Source: Streptomyces regalis
GTDB taxonomy: Bacteria; Actinomycetota; Actinomycetes; Streptomycetales; Streptomycetaceae
DNA: 64,000 bases
Assembly: GCF_001509475.1 (NCBI RefSeq)
Contig: NZ_LLZG01000345.1
Span: forward strand, 124,001 to 188,000
Reading direction: 5' to 3'
Part shown: positions 47,479 to 56,017 of the stretch, in pieces
Numbering within the stretch: position 1 is the stretch's first letter
Layout of the letters: the number at the start of each line of letters is the position of its first letter
The notes under the pieces: generated by a model
The model's input: only the letters and a program-made list of their open reading frames with translations
Told to the model about the DNA's origin: nothing
Database searches by the model: none
Position numbers and translations under genes: made by a program

Positions 47479-48002
47479 CAGACAAGTGGCAGCCACATGA
47501 GCACGTCGTCGCGGTCGTCGTCCGGCGCGACGCGGATGGCGCCGGGAATCCGGCCGACCTCCTTGTAGCCGCAGGAGGCGTAGAACCGCTCCAGGCCGAG
47601 GCCGCCGCGGCAGCTGAGCTGGATCGCCTCGATGCCGTCGAAGGTGCGGGCGGCCTGCTCGGCGGCGTCGAGAAGGTCGCGGCCGTAGCCCTTGCCCTGG
47701 TGCCGGGGGTGCACCATCACCGTGTACAGCCAGGCCCAGTGGGTCTTGAGGCGGTGCGTGTTGAAGCCGAAGAACGCGGTCGCGGCCAGTCGGCCCTCCT
47801 CGTCGTGGCCGGCGAGCAGCCGCATCCGCCCGTCCGCCATGGCCGCGAAGTGGTGGACCAACTCCGGCCGTATCGCCTCCCGCGTCACCGGCGCCACGAA
47901 GCCGACGGCGCCGCCCGCGTTGGTGACGTCCGTCCACAGGTCGAGGATGCCGTCACGGAGGTCGGGAGTGACGGAGGGGTCGAGAGTGAAGGTAAGGGAC
48001 AC
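47478..48002 (-). CDS. GNAT-family N-acetyltransferase
   Basis: 174 residues, start GTG 48002. The acetyl-CoA motif A is LYTVMVHPRHQGKGYGRDLL (V-x-P-x-x-R/H-x-Q-G-x-G-x-G), with LSCRGGLGLERFYASCGYKE as motif B (F-Y-x-x-x-G-Y). The substrate cannot be predicted. It lies next to the UdgX-type gene, 16 bases away, in the same direction and could be co-transcribed after it. Confidence 0.88.
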   Translation of the reverse strand: MSLTFTLDPSVTPDLRDGILDLWTDVTNAGGAVGFVAPVTREAIRPELVHHFAAMADGRMRLLAGHDEEGRLAATAFFGFNTHRLKTHWAWLYTVMVHPRHQGKGYGRDLLDAAEQAARTFDGIEAIQLSCRGGLGLERFYASCGYKEVGRIPGAIRVAPDDDRDDVLMWLPLV

Positions 48003-48018
48003 TGCACCATCGTAGCCA

Positions 48019-48678
48019 TTACGACAGCGCCCGTGCCGCCACCTTCAGATCCGAGACCAACCCCTCGTACGCCGCCTTCCGGTCCGCGTCGTCCTGCGCC
48101 CGCAGTACCGACGACGGATGCACCGTCGCCACCAGCTTCTCCTGCCGGCCGTGGATCTCCCGCTCCAGCAGCGCCCCGCGCACCTCGCCGACCCGGAACG
48201 ACGAGCCGAGCAGCGCCTTGCCCGCGGTCGCCCCCAGGACAACGATCAACTCGGGTTCGACGACGGCCAGCTCGGCGGCCAGCCAAGGCCCGCATGCGGT
48301 CATCTCACGCAGGGTCGGTGCCTTGTGGATGCGGCGCTTGCGGGGTTCGGTCCGGGTGAACTTGAAGTGCTTGACGGCGTTCGTGACATAGGCCTCGGCG
48401 GGGTCGATACCGGCCTCTTCCAACGCGCGGTCCAGGAGGCGGCCGGCGGGGCCCACGAACGGTTTGCCCTGGCGGTCCTCCTGGTCGCCGGGCTGCTCGC
48501 CGACGAGCATCACGCGCGCGTGGGCGTTTCCGGCACCGAAGACGGTCTGCGTGGCGTCCCGGTGCAGGGGGCAGCCCCGGCATTCGGCGGCGGCGCGGCG
48601 AAGGGCGGGGAGACCGCCACGGTCCGGAAGGAAGGGTTCGGCGGTGTAGGCGTCCTCGGGTGCCTTCGTGGTCACCAT
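48019..48678 (-). CDS. UdgX-type uracil-DNA glycosylase (covalent uracil binder)
   Basis: About 219 residues. An iron-sulfur Cys pair, CRGCPLHRDATQ, is followed by motif 1 MLVGEQPGDQEDRQGKPFVG, as in family 4/UdgX enzymes. The stretch PRKRRIHKAPTLREM matches the KRRIH loop that defines UdgX, whose His forms a covalent bond to the excised uracil's sugar. Motif 2 is VATVHPSSVLRA. UdgX proteins excise uracil and stay attached to DNA, unlike other glycosylases. The ATG at 48678 is used; GTG at 48675 or the upstream ATG at 48714 are alternatives. Confidence 0.88.
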   Translation of the reverse strand: MVTTKAPEDAYTAEPFLPDRGGLPALRRAAAECRGCPLHRDATQTVFGAGNAHARVMLVGEQPGDQEDRQGKPFVGPAGRLLDRALEEAGIDPAEAYVTNAVKHFKFTRTEPRKRRIHKAPTLREMTACGPWLAAELAVVEPELIVVLGATAGKALLGSSFRVGEVRGALLEREIHGRQEKLVATVHPSSVLRAQDDADRKAAYEGLVSDLKVAARALS

Positions 48679-48737
48679 GCCCGACGGGTACCCCGGTTGC
48701 CGGGAGTGTCCCAACCCAGGGGCATCCGATGGCGCCC

Positions 48738-49313
48738 TCAGCCCGATTGATCGACTCCGTGAACGAGGGGAAATCTCCGGGCGCGGACTCGTCCTTCCTC
48801 ACCGTCGAAGTCGTACTCGTCGACAACGAGGAAGCCGTGTTCGACCCTGGGGAACGATGCCAGGAGAGAATCGGCGTCCACGCACACGATCGGCTTCAGA
48901 TCCGAGCCGATCACCCACACCCTCTTGGCACTGGCGATCACGACGGCACCGCCCTCCGGCAGAGCGGAGACACCCGATACTTCCAGCGACGGTCTGCCTA
49001 CGGGCTTCAGCTCGTAGGAGGTTGTCACCGCACCGTTCGCGGCACTGAGGATCAGGGCTGTCGTGTCCCCGAGAAGTACCAGCGTGTCCGTGGCCGCCCA
49101 CTGGAGACAGCCGTAGTCGCTGGTCTGCGAATCGGCGTGTCGAAGAATCGGATCCTCACCGAGATCGCCGAGATCCGCCTCCCAGACAAGGGCGCCGAAG
49201 CCGTCCTCCCGCCGGATCCTCAGGTGCTCCCGGTCATCGATCGCACCGCGCAGGACATCACCATCGGGCAGTGGAACGACCGCTTCTCCGCCGAATGTAA
49301 CCCTCCGGGACAC
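48738..49313 (-). CDS. Hypothetical beta-propeller-like protein
   Basis: 191 residues, start GTG 49313, between the glycosylase and mqnE genes. Translation shows short beta-strand repeats typical of propeller-like proteins: WAATDTLVLLGDTTALILSA, GAVVIASAKRVWVIGSD, HGFLVVDEYDFDGEEGRV. No signal peptide or catalytic motif is visible. The lower-complexity style is normal for such folds. No clear ribosome-binding site was found, so the start and even expression are uncertain. Confidence 0.55.
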   Translation of the reverse strand: MSRRVTFGGEAVVPLPDGDVLRGAIDDREHLRIRREDGFGALVWEADLGDLGEDPILRHADSQTSDYGCLQWAATDTLVLLGDTTALILSAANGAVTTSYELKPVGRPSLEVSGVSALPEGGAVVIASAKRVWVIGSDLKPIVCVDADSLLASFPRVEHGFLVVDEYDFDGEEGRVRARRFPLVHGVDQSG

Positions 49314-49337
49314 CCCGTCACCAGCCGCAGTCGGCCG

Positions 49338-50501
49338 TCAGACCCGCATCGGCTGCGGCGACTCCCGCCGCGCCGGGTCCGGGCCGTCGTACTCCCGGAT
49401 GATCTCGTACCGCGTGTTGCGCTCCACCGGACGGAAGCCCGCGTCCCTGATCAGGTCCAGCAGGTCCTCGCGGGTCAGCTTGTTCGGGGTGCCGAAGTTG
49501 TCCGCGTCGTGTGTGATCTTGTACTCGACGACCGAGCCGTCCATGTCGTCGGCGCCGTGCTGGAGGGCGAGTTGGGCGGTCTGGACGCCGTGCATGACCC
49601 AGAAGACCTTGACGTGCGGGACGTTGTCGAAGAGGAGACGGGAGACGGCGAAGGTCTTCAGGGCCTCGGCGCCGGTGGCCATCTGGGTGCGGGCCTGCAG
49701 GCGGTTGCGGACCTTGCCGTCCTTCACGTCGACGAAGTCGTGCTGGTAGCGCAGCGGGATGAAGACCTGGAAGCCGTTCGTCTCGTCCTGGAGTTCGCGC
49801 AGGCGCAGGACGTGGTCGACGCGGTGGCGGGGCTCCTCGATGTGGCCGTAGAGCATGGTGCAGGGCGTCTTGAGGCCCTTTTCGTGCGCCAGGCGGTGGA
49901 TGCGGGACCAGTCCTCCCAGTGGGTCTTGTGGTCCACGATGTGCCGGCGGACCTCCCAGTCGAAGATCTCGGCACCGCCGCCGGTCAGCGACTCCAGCCC
50001 CGCGTCGATGAGTTCGTCGAGGATCTCGGAGGCCGAGAGCCCGGAGATCGTCTCGAAGTGGTGGATCTCCGTCGCCGTGAAGGCCTTCAGCGAGACGTCC
50101 GGGAGGGCGGCCTTCAGCTCGCGCAACGAGCGCGGGTAGTAGCGCCACGGCAGGTTCGGGTGCAGGCCGTTGACGATGTGGAGCTCGGTGAGGTTCTCCG
50201 ACTCCATCCCCTTGGCGAGCTTGACGGCCTCCTCGATGCGCATCGTGTACGCGTCCTTCTCGCCCGGCTTGCGCTGGAAGGAGCAGTACGCGCAGGAGGC
50301 CGTACAGACGTTGGTCATGTTGAGGTGCCGGTTGACGTTGAAGTGCACGATGTCGCCGTTCTTGCGCGTGCGCACCTCGTGTGCGAGCCCGCCGAGCCAC
50401 GCCAGGTCGTCCGACTCGTACAGCGCGATGCCGTCCTCGCGGGACAGCCGCTCACCGGAGCGGACCTTCTCCTCCAGCTCGCGCTTGAGCCCGACGTCCA
50501 T
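49338..50501 (-). CDS. mqnE: Aminofutalosine synthase (radical SAM)
   Basis: Joins 3-enolpyruvylbenzoate to SAM-derived adenosine to make aminofutalosine, second step of the pathway after MqnA. 387 residues. The radical SAM CxxxCxxC motif is NVCTASCAYCSFQRKPGE near residue 65. Other family blocks are LHIVNGLHPNLPWRYYP, GLESLTGGGAEIFDWEVR, KTPCTMLYGHIEEPRHRV and GADDMDGSVVEYKITHDAD. ATG 50501 is preferred because AGGAGAGG is well spaced to it; GTG at 50507 is possible. It is paralogous to mqnC in this window. Confidence 0.94.
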   Translation of the reverse strand: MDVGLKRELEEKVRSGERLSREDGIALYESDDLAWLGGLAHEVRTRKNGDIVHFNVNRHLNMTNVCTASCAYCSFQRKPGEKDAYTMRIEEAVKLAKGMESENLTELHIVNGLHPNLPWRYYPRSLRELKAALPDVSLKAFTATEIHHFETISGLSASEILDELIDAGLESLTGGGAEIFDWEVRRHIVDHKTHWEDWSRIHRLAHEKGLKTPCTMLYGHIEEPRHRVDHVLRLRELQDETNGFQVFIPLRYQHDFVDVKDGKVRNRLQARTQMATGAEALKTFAVSRLLFDNVPHVKVFWVMHGVQTAQLALQHGADDMDGSVVEYKITHDADNFGTPNKLTREDLLDLIRDAGFRPVERNTRYEIIREYDGPDPARRESPQPMRV

Positions 50502-50591
50502 GCTCACACCTCTCCTGGTCTCCTGGACAGACTTCGTAAACCGTACTCCCCACCCTCCGGGCGGGAGGTGCCCCCATACGGCGCTACGCGC

Positions 50592-51047
50592 CTACGCCTC
50601 CTCAGGGAGCTCCCCGACCCGGTTCTCCCACTTCGTGGAGAGCACGATCGTCGTACGGGTCCGGGACACGCCCGTGGTCCCGCTGAGCCGCCGGATGATC
50701 TTCTCCAGCCCGTCCACGTCGGCCGCGCGCACCTTGAGCATGTACGAGTCGTCGCCCGCGATGAACCAGCAGTCCTCGATCTCGCCCAGGTCCCGCAGGC
50801 GGTTCGCCACGTCCTCGTGGTCGGTGGCGTCGGAGAGCGAGATGCCGATCAGGGCGGTGACGCCGAGGCCGAGCGAGGCGGCGTCGACGGTGGCGCGGTA
50901 GCCGGTGATGACGCCGGCCGCCTCCAGCCGGTTGATGCGGTCGGTGACACTGGGTCCTGACAGGCCGACGAGGCGTCCCAGCTCCGCGTAGGAGGCCCGG
51001 CCGTTCTCCCTCAGGGCCTGGATGAGCTGCCTGTCCACCGCGTCCAT
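50592..51047 (-). CDS. Lrp/AsnC-family transcription regulator
   Basis: 151 residues. The N-terminal winged HTH is MDAVDRQLIQALRENGRASY with AELGRLVGLSGPSVTDRINR, and the C-terminal RAM/effector domain follows (ATVDAASLGLGVTALIGISL; DSYMLKVRAADVDGLEKIIR). These proteins form octamers and bind amino acids. Its position between mqnE and the ubiX gene suggests it might control one of them, but autoregulation alone is also possible. Confidence 0.9.
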   Translation of the reverse strand: MDAVDRQLIQALRENGRASYAELGRLVGLSGPSVTDRINRLEAAGVITGYRATVDAASLGLGVTALIGISLSDATDHEDVANRLRDLGEIEDCWFIAGDDSYMLKVRAADVDGLEKIIRRLSGTTGVSRTRTTIVLSTKWENRVGELPEEA

Positions 51048-51145
51048 GCGATTCGAAGCCTTCCACTGAAGAGGTCTTGACGAGTTCTGACGAGTTCCTG
51101 AAGTGCTGAGTACTGCTGGTGTCGCGTGATGCTGCCGGGTGGCGC

Positions 51146-51829
51146 TCAGGTGGGGTGTGCGCCGCCGCCGAGTTCGCCCTTCCAGCGGCGGTAGAGCCGG
51201 TGCTCGACGCCCGCCGCGTCCAGGACGCGTCCGGCGACGAAGTCGACCAGGTCCTGGATGTGGGTCGCCCCCGCGTAGAAGGCGGGCGAGGCGGGCACGA
51301 CGGTTGCCCCCGCGTCGTCCAGCGTCACCAGGTGCCGCAGCGTCTGCCCGCCCAGAGGCGTCTCCCGTACGGCGACGACGAGCTTGCGCCCCTCCTTCAG
51401 GGTCACGCTCGCCGACCGCTGCAACAGGTCCTTGGACAGGCCCAGCGCGACACCGGCTACGCACGCGGTGGAGGCGGGCACGATCAGCATGCCCTTCGTC
51501 GGGTACGACCCCGAGGACGGCCCGGCGGCGAGATCGCCGGCGTTCCAGTACCGGACGCCCTCGATGTCGGCGTCGAAGGTGCCGGGCTTGCCGTCGGCGC
51601 CCCGGGCGAGCCACTCCCGCAGGTCGTCCTGCCAGTGCCCGTCCCGGAACGAAATGCCCGTCTCGTCGAGCAGCGTGAGCCGCGACGCCCGGCTGACGAC
51701 CAGGTCGACGCTCTCCCCCGCGGCGAGGAGCGCGCGCAGCACCGCGGCGGCGTATGGGGTGCCGGAAGCGCCGGACACCCCTACGATCCAAGGCGCACGC
51801 GGCGTCTCTCCTGGCTTGACTGGGTTCAC
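51146..51829 (-). CDS. UbiX-type flavin prenyltransferase (MqnM-like)
   Basis: Makes prenylated FMN, the cofactor of UbiD decarboxylases. 227 residues from GTG 51829 (VNPVKPGETPRAPWIVGVSG). The flavoprotein fold shows IVGVSGASGTPYAAAVLRAL and LIVPASTACVAGVALGLSKD, plus VTLDDAGATVVPASPAFYAG, typical of the UbiX/Pad1 family. It supports the UbiD-type decarboxylase 2.2 kb upstream on the same strand. In the futalosine route the corresponding gene has been called mqnM. Confidence 0.9.
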   Translation of the reverse strand: MNPVKPGETPRAPWIVGVSGASGTPYAAAVLRALLAAGESVDLVVSRASRLTLLDETGISFRDGHWQDDLREWLARGADGKPGTFDADIEGVRYWNAGDLAAGPSSGSYPTKGMLIVPASTACVAGVALGLSKDLLQRSASVTLKEGRKLVVAVRETPLGGQTLRHLVTLDDAGATVVPASPAFYAGATHIQDLVDFVAGRVLDAAGVEHRLYRRWKGELGGGAHPT

Positions 51830-51920
51830 GACACCGAGCCTATCCGGCGTCGCGGGGTGGGAACCGACCAAGGGGGACCGGGCGTTCCCTGGAGGGGACG
51901 AGTTGGGTGGTGGGGTTGCC

Positions 51921-52562
51921 ATGGCGGGTACGTCGGGTGGGTCGGGTACGTGGGGTGCCGAGCGCGAGTGGTCGCGGGGTGACCGTGCGCGGACGGCCGC
52001 CAAGCTGATGCTGGGCTGGCTGGCGCTGCTGTGGCTGCTGGAAGTGGCCGACGTGATCAGCGGGCACACCCTGGACGGCTTCGGCATCGTCCCGCGCACC
52101 CCGTCCGAGCTGGTGGACGTGGTCCCGGCCTCCTTCATCCACTTCGGCTTCGCCCACCTCGCCGCGAACAGCGTGCCGCTGCTGGTCCTCGGGTTCCTGG
52201 CCGCCCTCGGCGGCATACGCCGGTTCGTCGCCGTCTGCGCCCTGATCGTCGTCGCCGACGGCCTCGGCGTGTGGCTGATATCGCCGTCCGGCACCAACAC
52301 CGCGGGCGCCTCCGGCCTGATCTTCGGCCTCTTCGGCTTCCTCCTGGTCACCGGCTTCGTCGAGCGCCGCCCGCTCGGCGTCCTGGTCGGCCTGCTGGTG
52401 GCGGCGATCTGGGGCGGCTCCATGCTGGCGGGCCTCGCCCCGACCCAGTCCGGCGTCAGCTGGCAGGGGCATCTGGTGGGGCTGGTGGCGGGAGTGGCGG
52501 CGGCGTTCGTGCTGCGGCGCCGGTCGACTGGGCCGGCGCTCAGGGCCGGGGGCGGGCTTTAG
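51921..52562 (+). CDS. Rhomboid-family intramembrane serine protease
   Basis: 213 residues, six hydrophobic helices, ATG 51921 (MAGTSGGSGTWGAEREWSRG). The catalytic Ser lies in GTNTAGASGLIFGLFGF (GxSG motif) and the His in SWQGHLVGLVAGVAA; a further conserved segment is HFGFAHLAANSVPLLVLG. It cuts within membrane helices; the natural substrate is unknown. It is divergent from ubiX and convergent with the Uma2 gene, overlapping it by 23 bases. Confidence 0.9.
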   Translation: MAGTSGGSGTWGAEREWSRGDRARTAAKLMLGWLALLWLLEVADVISGHTLDGFGIVPRTPSELVDVVPASFIHFGFAHLAANSVPLLVLGFLAALGGIRRFVAVCALIVVADGLGVWLISPSGTNTAGASGLIFGLFGFLLVTGFVERRPLGVLVGLLVAAIWGGSMLAGLAPTQSGVSWQGHLVGLVAGVAAAFVLRRRSTGPALRAGGGL

Positions 52563-53112
52563 GGTCGACGGGGAGGCCGGCGGTGGGGACCGTCAGCTTG
52601 CCGAGCGGGGAGTCGACGGTGAGGTCGGGGCCGTAGGGGATGGTGTCGCGGCCTCGGTAGCCCTGGGGGCCGGGGTTCCACATCGTGACGCAGTGGCCCT
52701 TCAGCGGGTCGAAGATCAGGTAGTTGGCGATGCCGCGAGAGGCGTACCAACGAGGCTTGACCTTGTAATCGCGGCGGATGCTGCCCTGGGAGACAACTTC
52801 GACGACCAGCTCGATGAGATCCGGGGAGTACGCACCTTCGTTCTTCGCCGCTTCCGAGGCCGGAATGACGGCCAGATCGGGGCAGAATTCGTTGTCCTCG
52901 TCGAAGGGGAACGCGACATCACTGGTGAAGTCCCACTCCGCGCTCAACTGCGCCTCAAGTTCGTTCCAGACGAGGCGGATGGTCTTGGCGTGGTGGGGCT
53001 TGACCGGACTCGTCATGATGTTGCCCTCGACGATCTCCATGTGATAGCCGGGGAACATGTCCTCGAACCGGCTGAGCTGCGAGTGCAGGCGGTCAAGGTC
53101 CGAGACGGTCAC
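52540..53112 (-). CDS. Uma2-family (DUF820) nuclease-fold protein
   Basis: 190 residues, start GTG 53112. The PD-(D/E)XK-like core of the family is recognisable: FCPDLAVIPASEAAKN (catalytic Asp), DLIELVVEVVSQGSIRRDYK (the E-x-V/K half) and WYASRGIANYLIFDP. Uma2 proteins are abundant in Streptomyces and cyanobacteria and are predicted endonucleases of unknown target, often found as scattered single genes, as here. Confidence 0.85.
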   Translation of the reverse strand: MTVSDLDRLHSQLSRFEDMFPGYHMEIVEGNIMTSPVKPHHAKTIRLVWNELEAQLSAEWDFTSDVAFPFDEDNEFCPDLAVIPASEAAKNEGAYSPDLIELVVEVVSQGSIRRDYKVKPRWYASRGIANYLIFDPLKGHCVTMWNPGPQGYRGRDTIPYGPDLTVDSPLGKLTVPTAGLPVDPKARPRP

Positions 53113-53158
53113 GGTGGCCTCCCTGGAGTCCTGCGCTCGATGGTAGGCCGCACCGTAC

Positions 53159-54061
53159 TTACACGGTCAGACCCCGAACCAAGAGATCAAGCAGCGCACA
53201 CACGAACAGGGCAATCCCGATGAACCCATTGACGCTGAAGAACGCCCGGTTCAGGCGGGACAGGTCATGCGGGCGGACGATCGAGTGCTCGTACACGAAC
53301 GCGCCGGCCACGACCAGCAGGCCCAGCCAGAAGAAGGCGCCCGCGTCCGTGGCGAGGGCGTACCAGACGAGCAGGGCCGTCGTGATCGCATGGCACACCC
53401 GCGCTCCCCAGATCGCCGCCGGGATGCCGAAGCGGGCCGGGACCGACATGACGCCGGTCTCGCGGTCGGTGTCGACGTCCTGGCAGGCGTAGATCAGGTC
53501 GAAGCCGCCGATCCAGATGCCCACCGCCAGGCCGAGGATCACCGCGTCCCAGGACCAGGTGCCGGTGATGGCCAGCCAGCCGCCGACCGGGCCCATCGCC
53601 TGGGCGAGGCCCAGGATGGCCTGGGGGAAGTTCGTGAACCGCTTGCCGTAGGGGTAGACCACCATCGGGATCACCGCGATGGGGGCCAGGGCCAGGCACA
53701 GCGGGTTCAGCAGGGCCGCCGAGCCCAGGAAGATCACCAGGGCGATCAGGGCACCCGTCCAGGCGTGGCGGACCGACATCGCGCCCGTCACCAGCTCGCG
53801 GTGCGCCGTACGCGGATTGCGTGCGTCGATCTCGCGGTCGATGATCCGGTTCACGGCCATCGCGAACGTCCGCAGGCCGACCATGCAGATGGTCACCAGC
53901 AGCAGCCGCCCCCAGTGGATGTTCCTGTCCAGCTGGTACATCGCGGTGAGGGCGGCGATGTACGCGAAGGGCAGCGCGAACACCGAATGCTCGATCATGA
54001 CGAGGCGGAGGAACGCCTTCGTGCGTCCTGGCTGCGGAATCGCGGCGGAGGCGCTGCTCAC
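53159..54061 (-). CDS. mqnP: UbiA-family prenyltransferase for menaquinone (MqnP-like)
   Basis: Transfers the polyprenyl chain to the naphthoate ring. 300 residues from GTG 54061, which overlaps the decarboxylase stop as GTGA. Eight or nine hydrophobic helices; the two Mg-diphosphate motifs are AVNRIIDREIDARNPRT (NRxxDxxxD) and YACQDVDTDRETGVMSVPA (DxxxD). It is similar to UbiA/4-hydroxybenzoate octaprenyltransferases. Because ubiquinone is absent from Streptomyces and futalosine genes surround it, the acceptor is inferred to be 1,4-dihydroxy-6-naphthoate. Confidence 0.88.
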   Translation of the reverse strand: MSSASAAIPQPGRTKAFLRLVMIEHSVFALPFAYIAALTAMYQLDRNIHWGRLLLVTICMVGLRTFAMAVNRIIDREIDARNPRTAHRELVTGAMSVRHAWTGALIALVIFLGSAALLNPLCLALAPIAVIPMVVYPYGKRFTNFPQAILGLAQAMGPVGGWLAITGTWSWDAVILGLAVGIWIGGFDLIYACQDVDTDRETGVMSVPARFGIPAAIWGARVCHAITTALLVWYALATDAGAFFWLGLLVVAGAFVYEHSIVRPHDLSRLNRAFFSVNGFIGIALFVCALLDLLVRGLTV

Positions 54062-55515
54062 AGGCCGTACTCCTTCCAGCGGCGGTCGACCTTCGCCGCC
54101 GTCTCCGGGTCGGACTCCACCATGTCGGGCCAGCCACCGTCGCGCGTGTAGCCCTCTTCGGGCCACTTCTTCGTCGCGTCGATCCCCGCCTTGCCGCCCC
54201 AGAACTGCTGGTAGGAGGCGTGGTCGAGGTGGTCGACGGGGCCTTCGACGACCGTGAGGTCACGGGCGTAGTCGGTGTTGCCGAGGGCCCGCCAGGCGAT
54301 CTCGTGCAGGTCGTGGACGTCGCAGTCGGAGTCGACGACCACGATCAGCTTGGTCAGGGACATCATGTGGGCGCCCCAGATCGCGTGCATCGTCTTCTGC
54401 GCGTGCTTGGGGTACTTCTTGTCGATCGACACGATCGCGCAGTTGTGGAAACCGCCGGCTTCCGGCAGGTGGTAGTCCACGATGTCCGGGACGATGATCT
54501 TGAGCAGCGGCAGGAAGAAGCGTTCCGTCGCACGGCCCAGGGGTCCGTCCTCCGTCGGAGGCCGGCCTACGACGATCGACTGGAGAAGGGGTCGACGGCG
54601 CATCGTCACGCAGTCGATCTTCAGCGCGGGGAAGGGCTCCTGCGGCGTGTAGAAGCCGGTGTGGTCGCCGAAGGGGCCTTCCGGCAGCATCTCGCCGGGC
54701 TCCAGCCAGCCCTCCAGCACGACCTCCGCCTGCGCCGGGACCTGGAGCGGGACCGTCTTGCAGTCCACCATCTCGATCCGCTTACCGGCGACGAATCCCG
54801 CGAACAGGTACTCGTCGATGTCGCCGGGGAGCGGGGCGGTGGAGGCGTAGGTCACGGCGGGCGGGCACCCGAAGGCGATGGCGACCGGCAGCCGCTCCCC
54901 TCGCCTCGCCGCCACCTGGTAGTGGTTGCGGCTGTCCTTGTGGATCTGCCAGTGCATGCCGATCGTGCGCCTGTCGTGGCGCTGGAGGCGGTACAGGCCC
55001 AGATTCCGTACGCCGCTCTCCGGGTCCTTGGTGTGCGTGAGCCCCAGGTTGAAGAAGGAGCCGCCGTCCTTGGGCCAGGTGAACAGGGCCGGGAGACGGT
55101 CCAGATCCACCTCGTCGCCCTGCAGCACGACCTCCTGCACCGGCGCGCTGTCCGACTTCACCTTCTTCGGCGGTACGTGCGTCATCGCGCCGAGCTTCCC
55201 GAAGGCCTCGCGGACCCCCACGAACCCGTGCGGCAGCTCGGGCTTGAGCAGCCCGCCGATCTTGTCGGAGATGTCGCCGTACGACTTCAGGCCCAGGGCC
55301 TTGAGCAGCCGGCGGTCGGTCCCGAAGACGTTCATCGCGAGGGGCATCGACGACCCCTTCACGTTTTCGAAGAGCAGCGCGGGACCGCCGGACTTCTGGA
55401 CGCGGTCGACGATCTCCCCGACCTCCAGATACGGATCGACCTCAGCCTTGACGCGCTTGAGGTCGCCTTCGCGCTCCAGCGCCCTGAGCAGGGAACGAAG
55501 ATCGTCGTAAGCCAT
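54058..55515 (-). CDS. UbiD-type menaquinone biosynthesis decarboxylase (MqnL-like)
   Basis: Removes the carboxyl group of the prenylated dihydroxy-6-naphthoate using prenylated FMN. 485 residues from ATG 55515 (MAYDDLRSLLRALEREGDLK). Family blocks include IVDRVQKSGGPALLFENVKG, HWQIHKDSRNHYQVAARRGE, MLPEGPFGDHTGFYTPQEPF (catalytic E...HTG region) and WRALGNTDYARDLTVVEGP. Its stop overlaps the prenyltransferase start. The UbiX-type cofactor enzyme is nearby. Confidence 0.9.
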   Translation of the reverse strand: MAYDDLRSLLRALEREGDLKRVKAEVDPYLEVGEIVDRVQKSGGPALLFENVKGSSMPLAMNVFGTDRRLLKALGLKSYGDISDKIGGLLKPELPHGFVGVREAFGKLGAMTHVPPKKVKSDSAPVQEVVLQGDEVDLDRLPALFTWPKDGGSFFNLGLTHTKDPESGVRNLGLYRLQRHDRRTIGMHWQIHKDSRNHYQVAARRGERLPVAIAFGCPPAVTYASTAPLPGDIDEYLFAGFVAGKRIEMVDCKTVPLQVPAQAEVVLEGWLEPGEMLPEGPFGDHTGFYTPQEPFPALKIDCVTMRRRPLLQSIVVGRPPTEDGPLGRATERFFLPLLKIIVPDIVDYHLPEAGGFHNCAIVSIDKKYPKHAQKTMHAIWGAHMMSLTKLIVVVDSDCDVHDLHEIAWRALGNTDYARDLTVVEGPVDHLDHASYQQFWGGKAGIDATKKWPEEGYTRDGGWPDMVESDPETAAKVDRRWKEYGL

Positions 55516-55603
55516 GGGGTCAAGTATCCCCGAGCGGCTACCCTGGCCCTGAACCCGGGGGCCGTGCCCCCGGCCCCGACGACCGTTTCGCTGGAGAGGG
55601 CCC

Positions 55604-55924
55604 ATGCTCCGGGTGCTGATGTTTCTCGTGCCACTGGCGCTGAGCGTGTACGCGTTCATCGACTGCATCAGCACGAAGGAGGACGACATCCGCCACATGC
55701 CCAAGCCGCTGTGGGCGATCCTCGTCCTGGTGTTTCCGCTGGTCGGCTCGATCTCCTGGCTGATCGCGGGCAAGAAGCGCAGCCCGGCCGCCGACGGCTG
55801 GTCCGGTGTGCGGGACCGCCGGCGTCAGCAGTGGGTCGCCCCCGACGACAACCCCGAGTTCCTGAAGTCCCTGGACGAGGACGACGACAAGAAGAAGGAC
55901 GACAAGAAGGACGACGGGCAGTAG
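55604..55924 (+). CDS. PLDc_N small membrane protein
   Basis: 106 residues. Residues 5-55 form the PLD-nuclease N-terminal-type module: two helices ([40 protein letters not shown]) with the conserved cytoplasmic loop. The C-terminus is highly charged ([13 protein letters not shown]). Despite the name there is no phospholipase domain. Found widely in actinobacteria; function unknown. Its start is 89 bases from the divergent decarboxylase. Confidence 0.8.
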   Translation: MLRVLMFLVPLALSVYAFIDCISTKEDDIRHMPKPLWAILVLVFPLVGSISWLIAGKKRSPAADGWSGVRDRRRQQWVAPDDNPEFLKSLDEDDDKKKDDKKDDGQ

Positions 55925-56017
55925 CCCATGTCCGTACAGCTTGTACGCCGCTGAGCCGTCCGAAGCGGACAATGCGTCCCTGGGCCGGGGCGGGTCCTGG
56001 TCGGAGACTTGGCTCGC

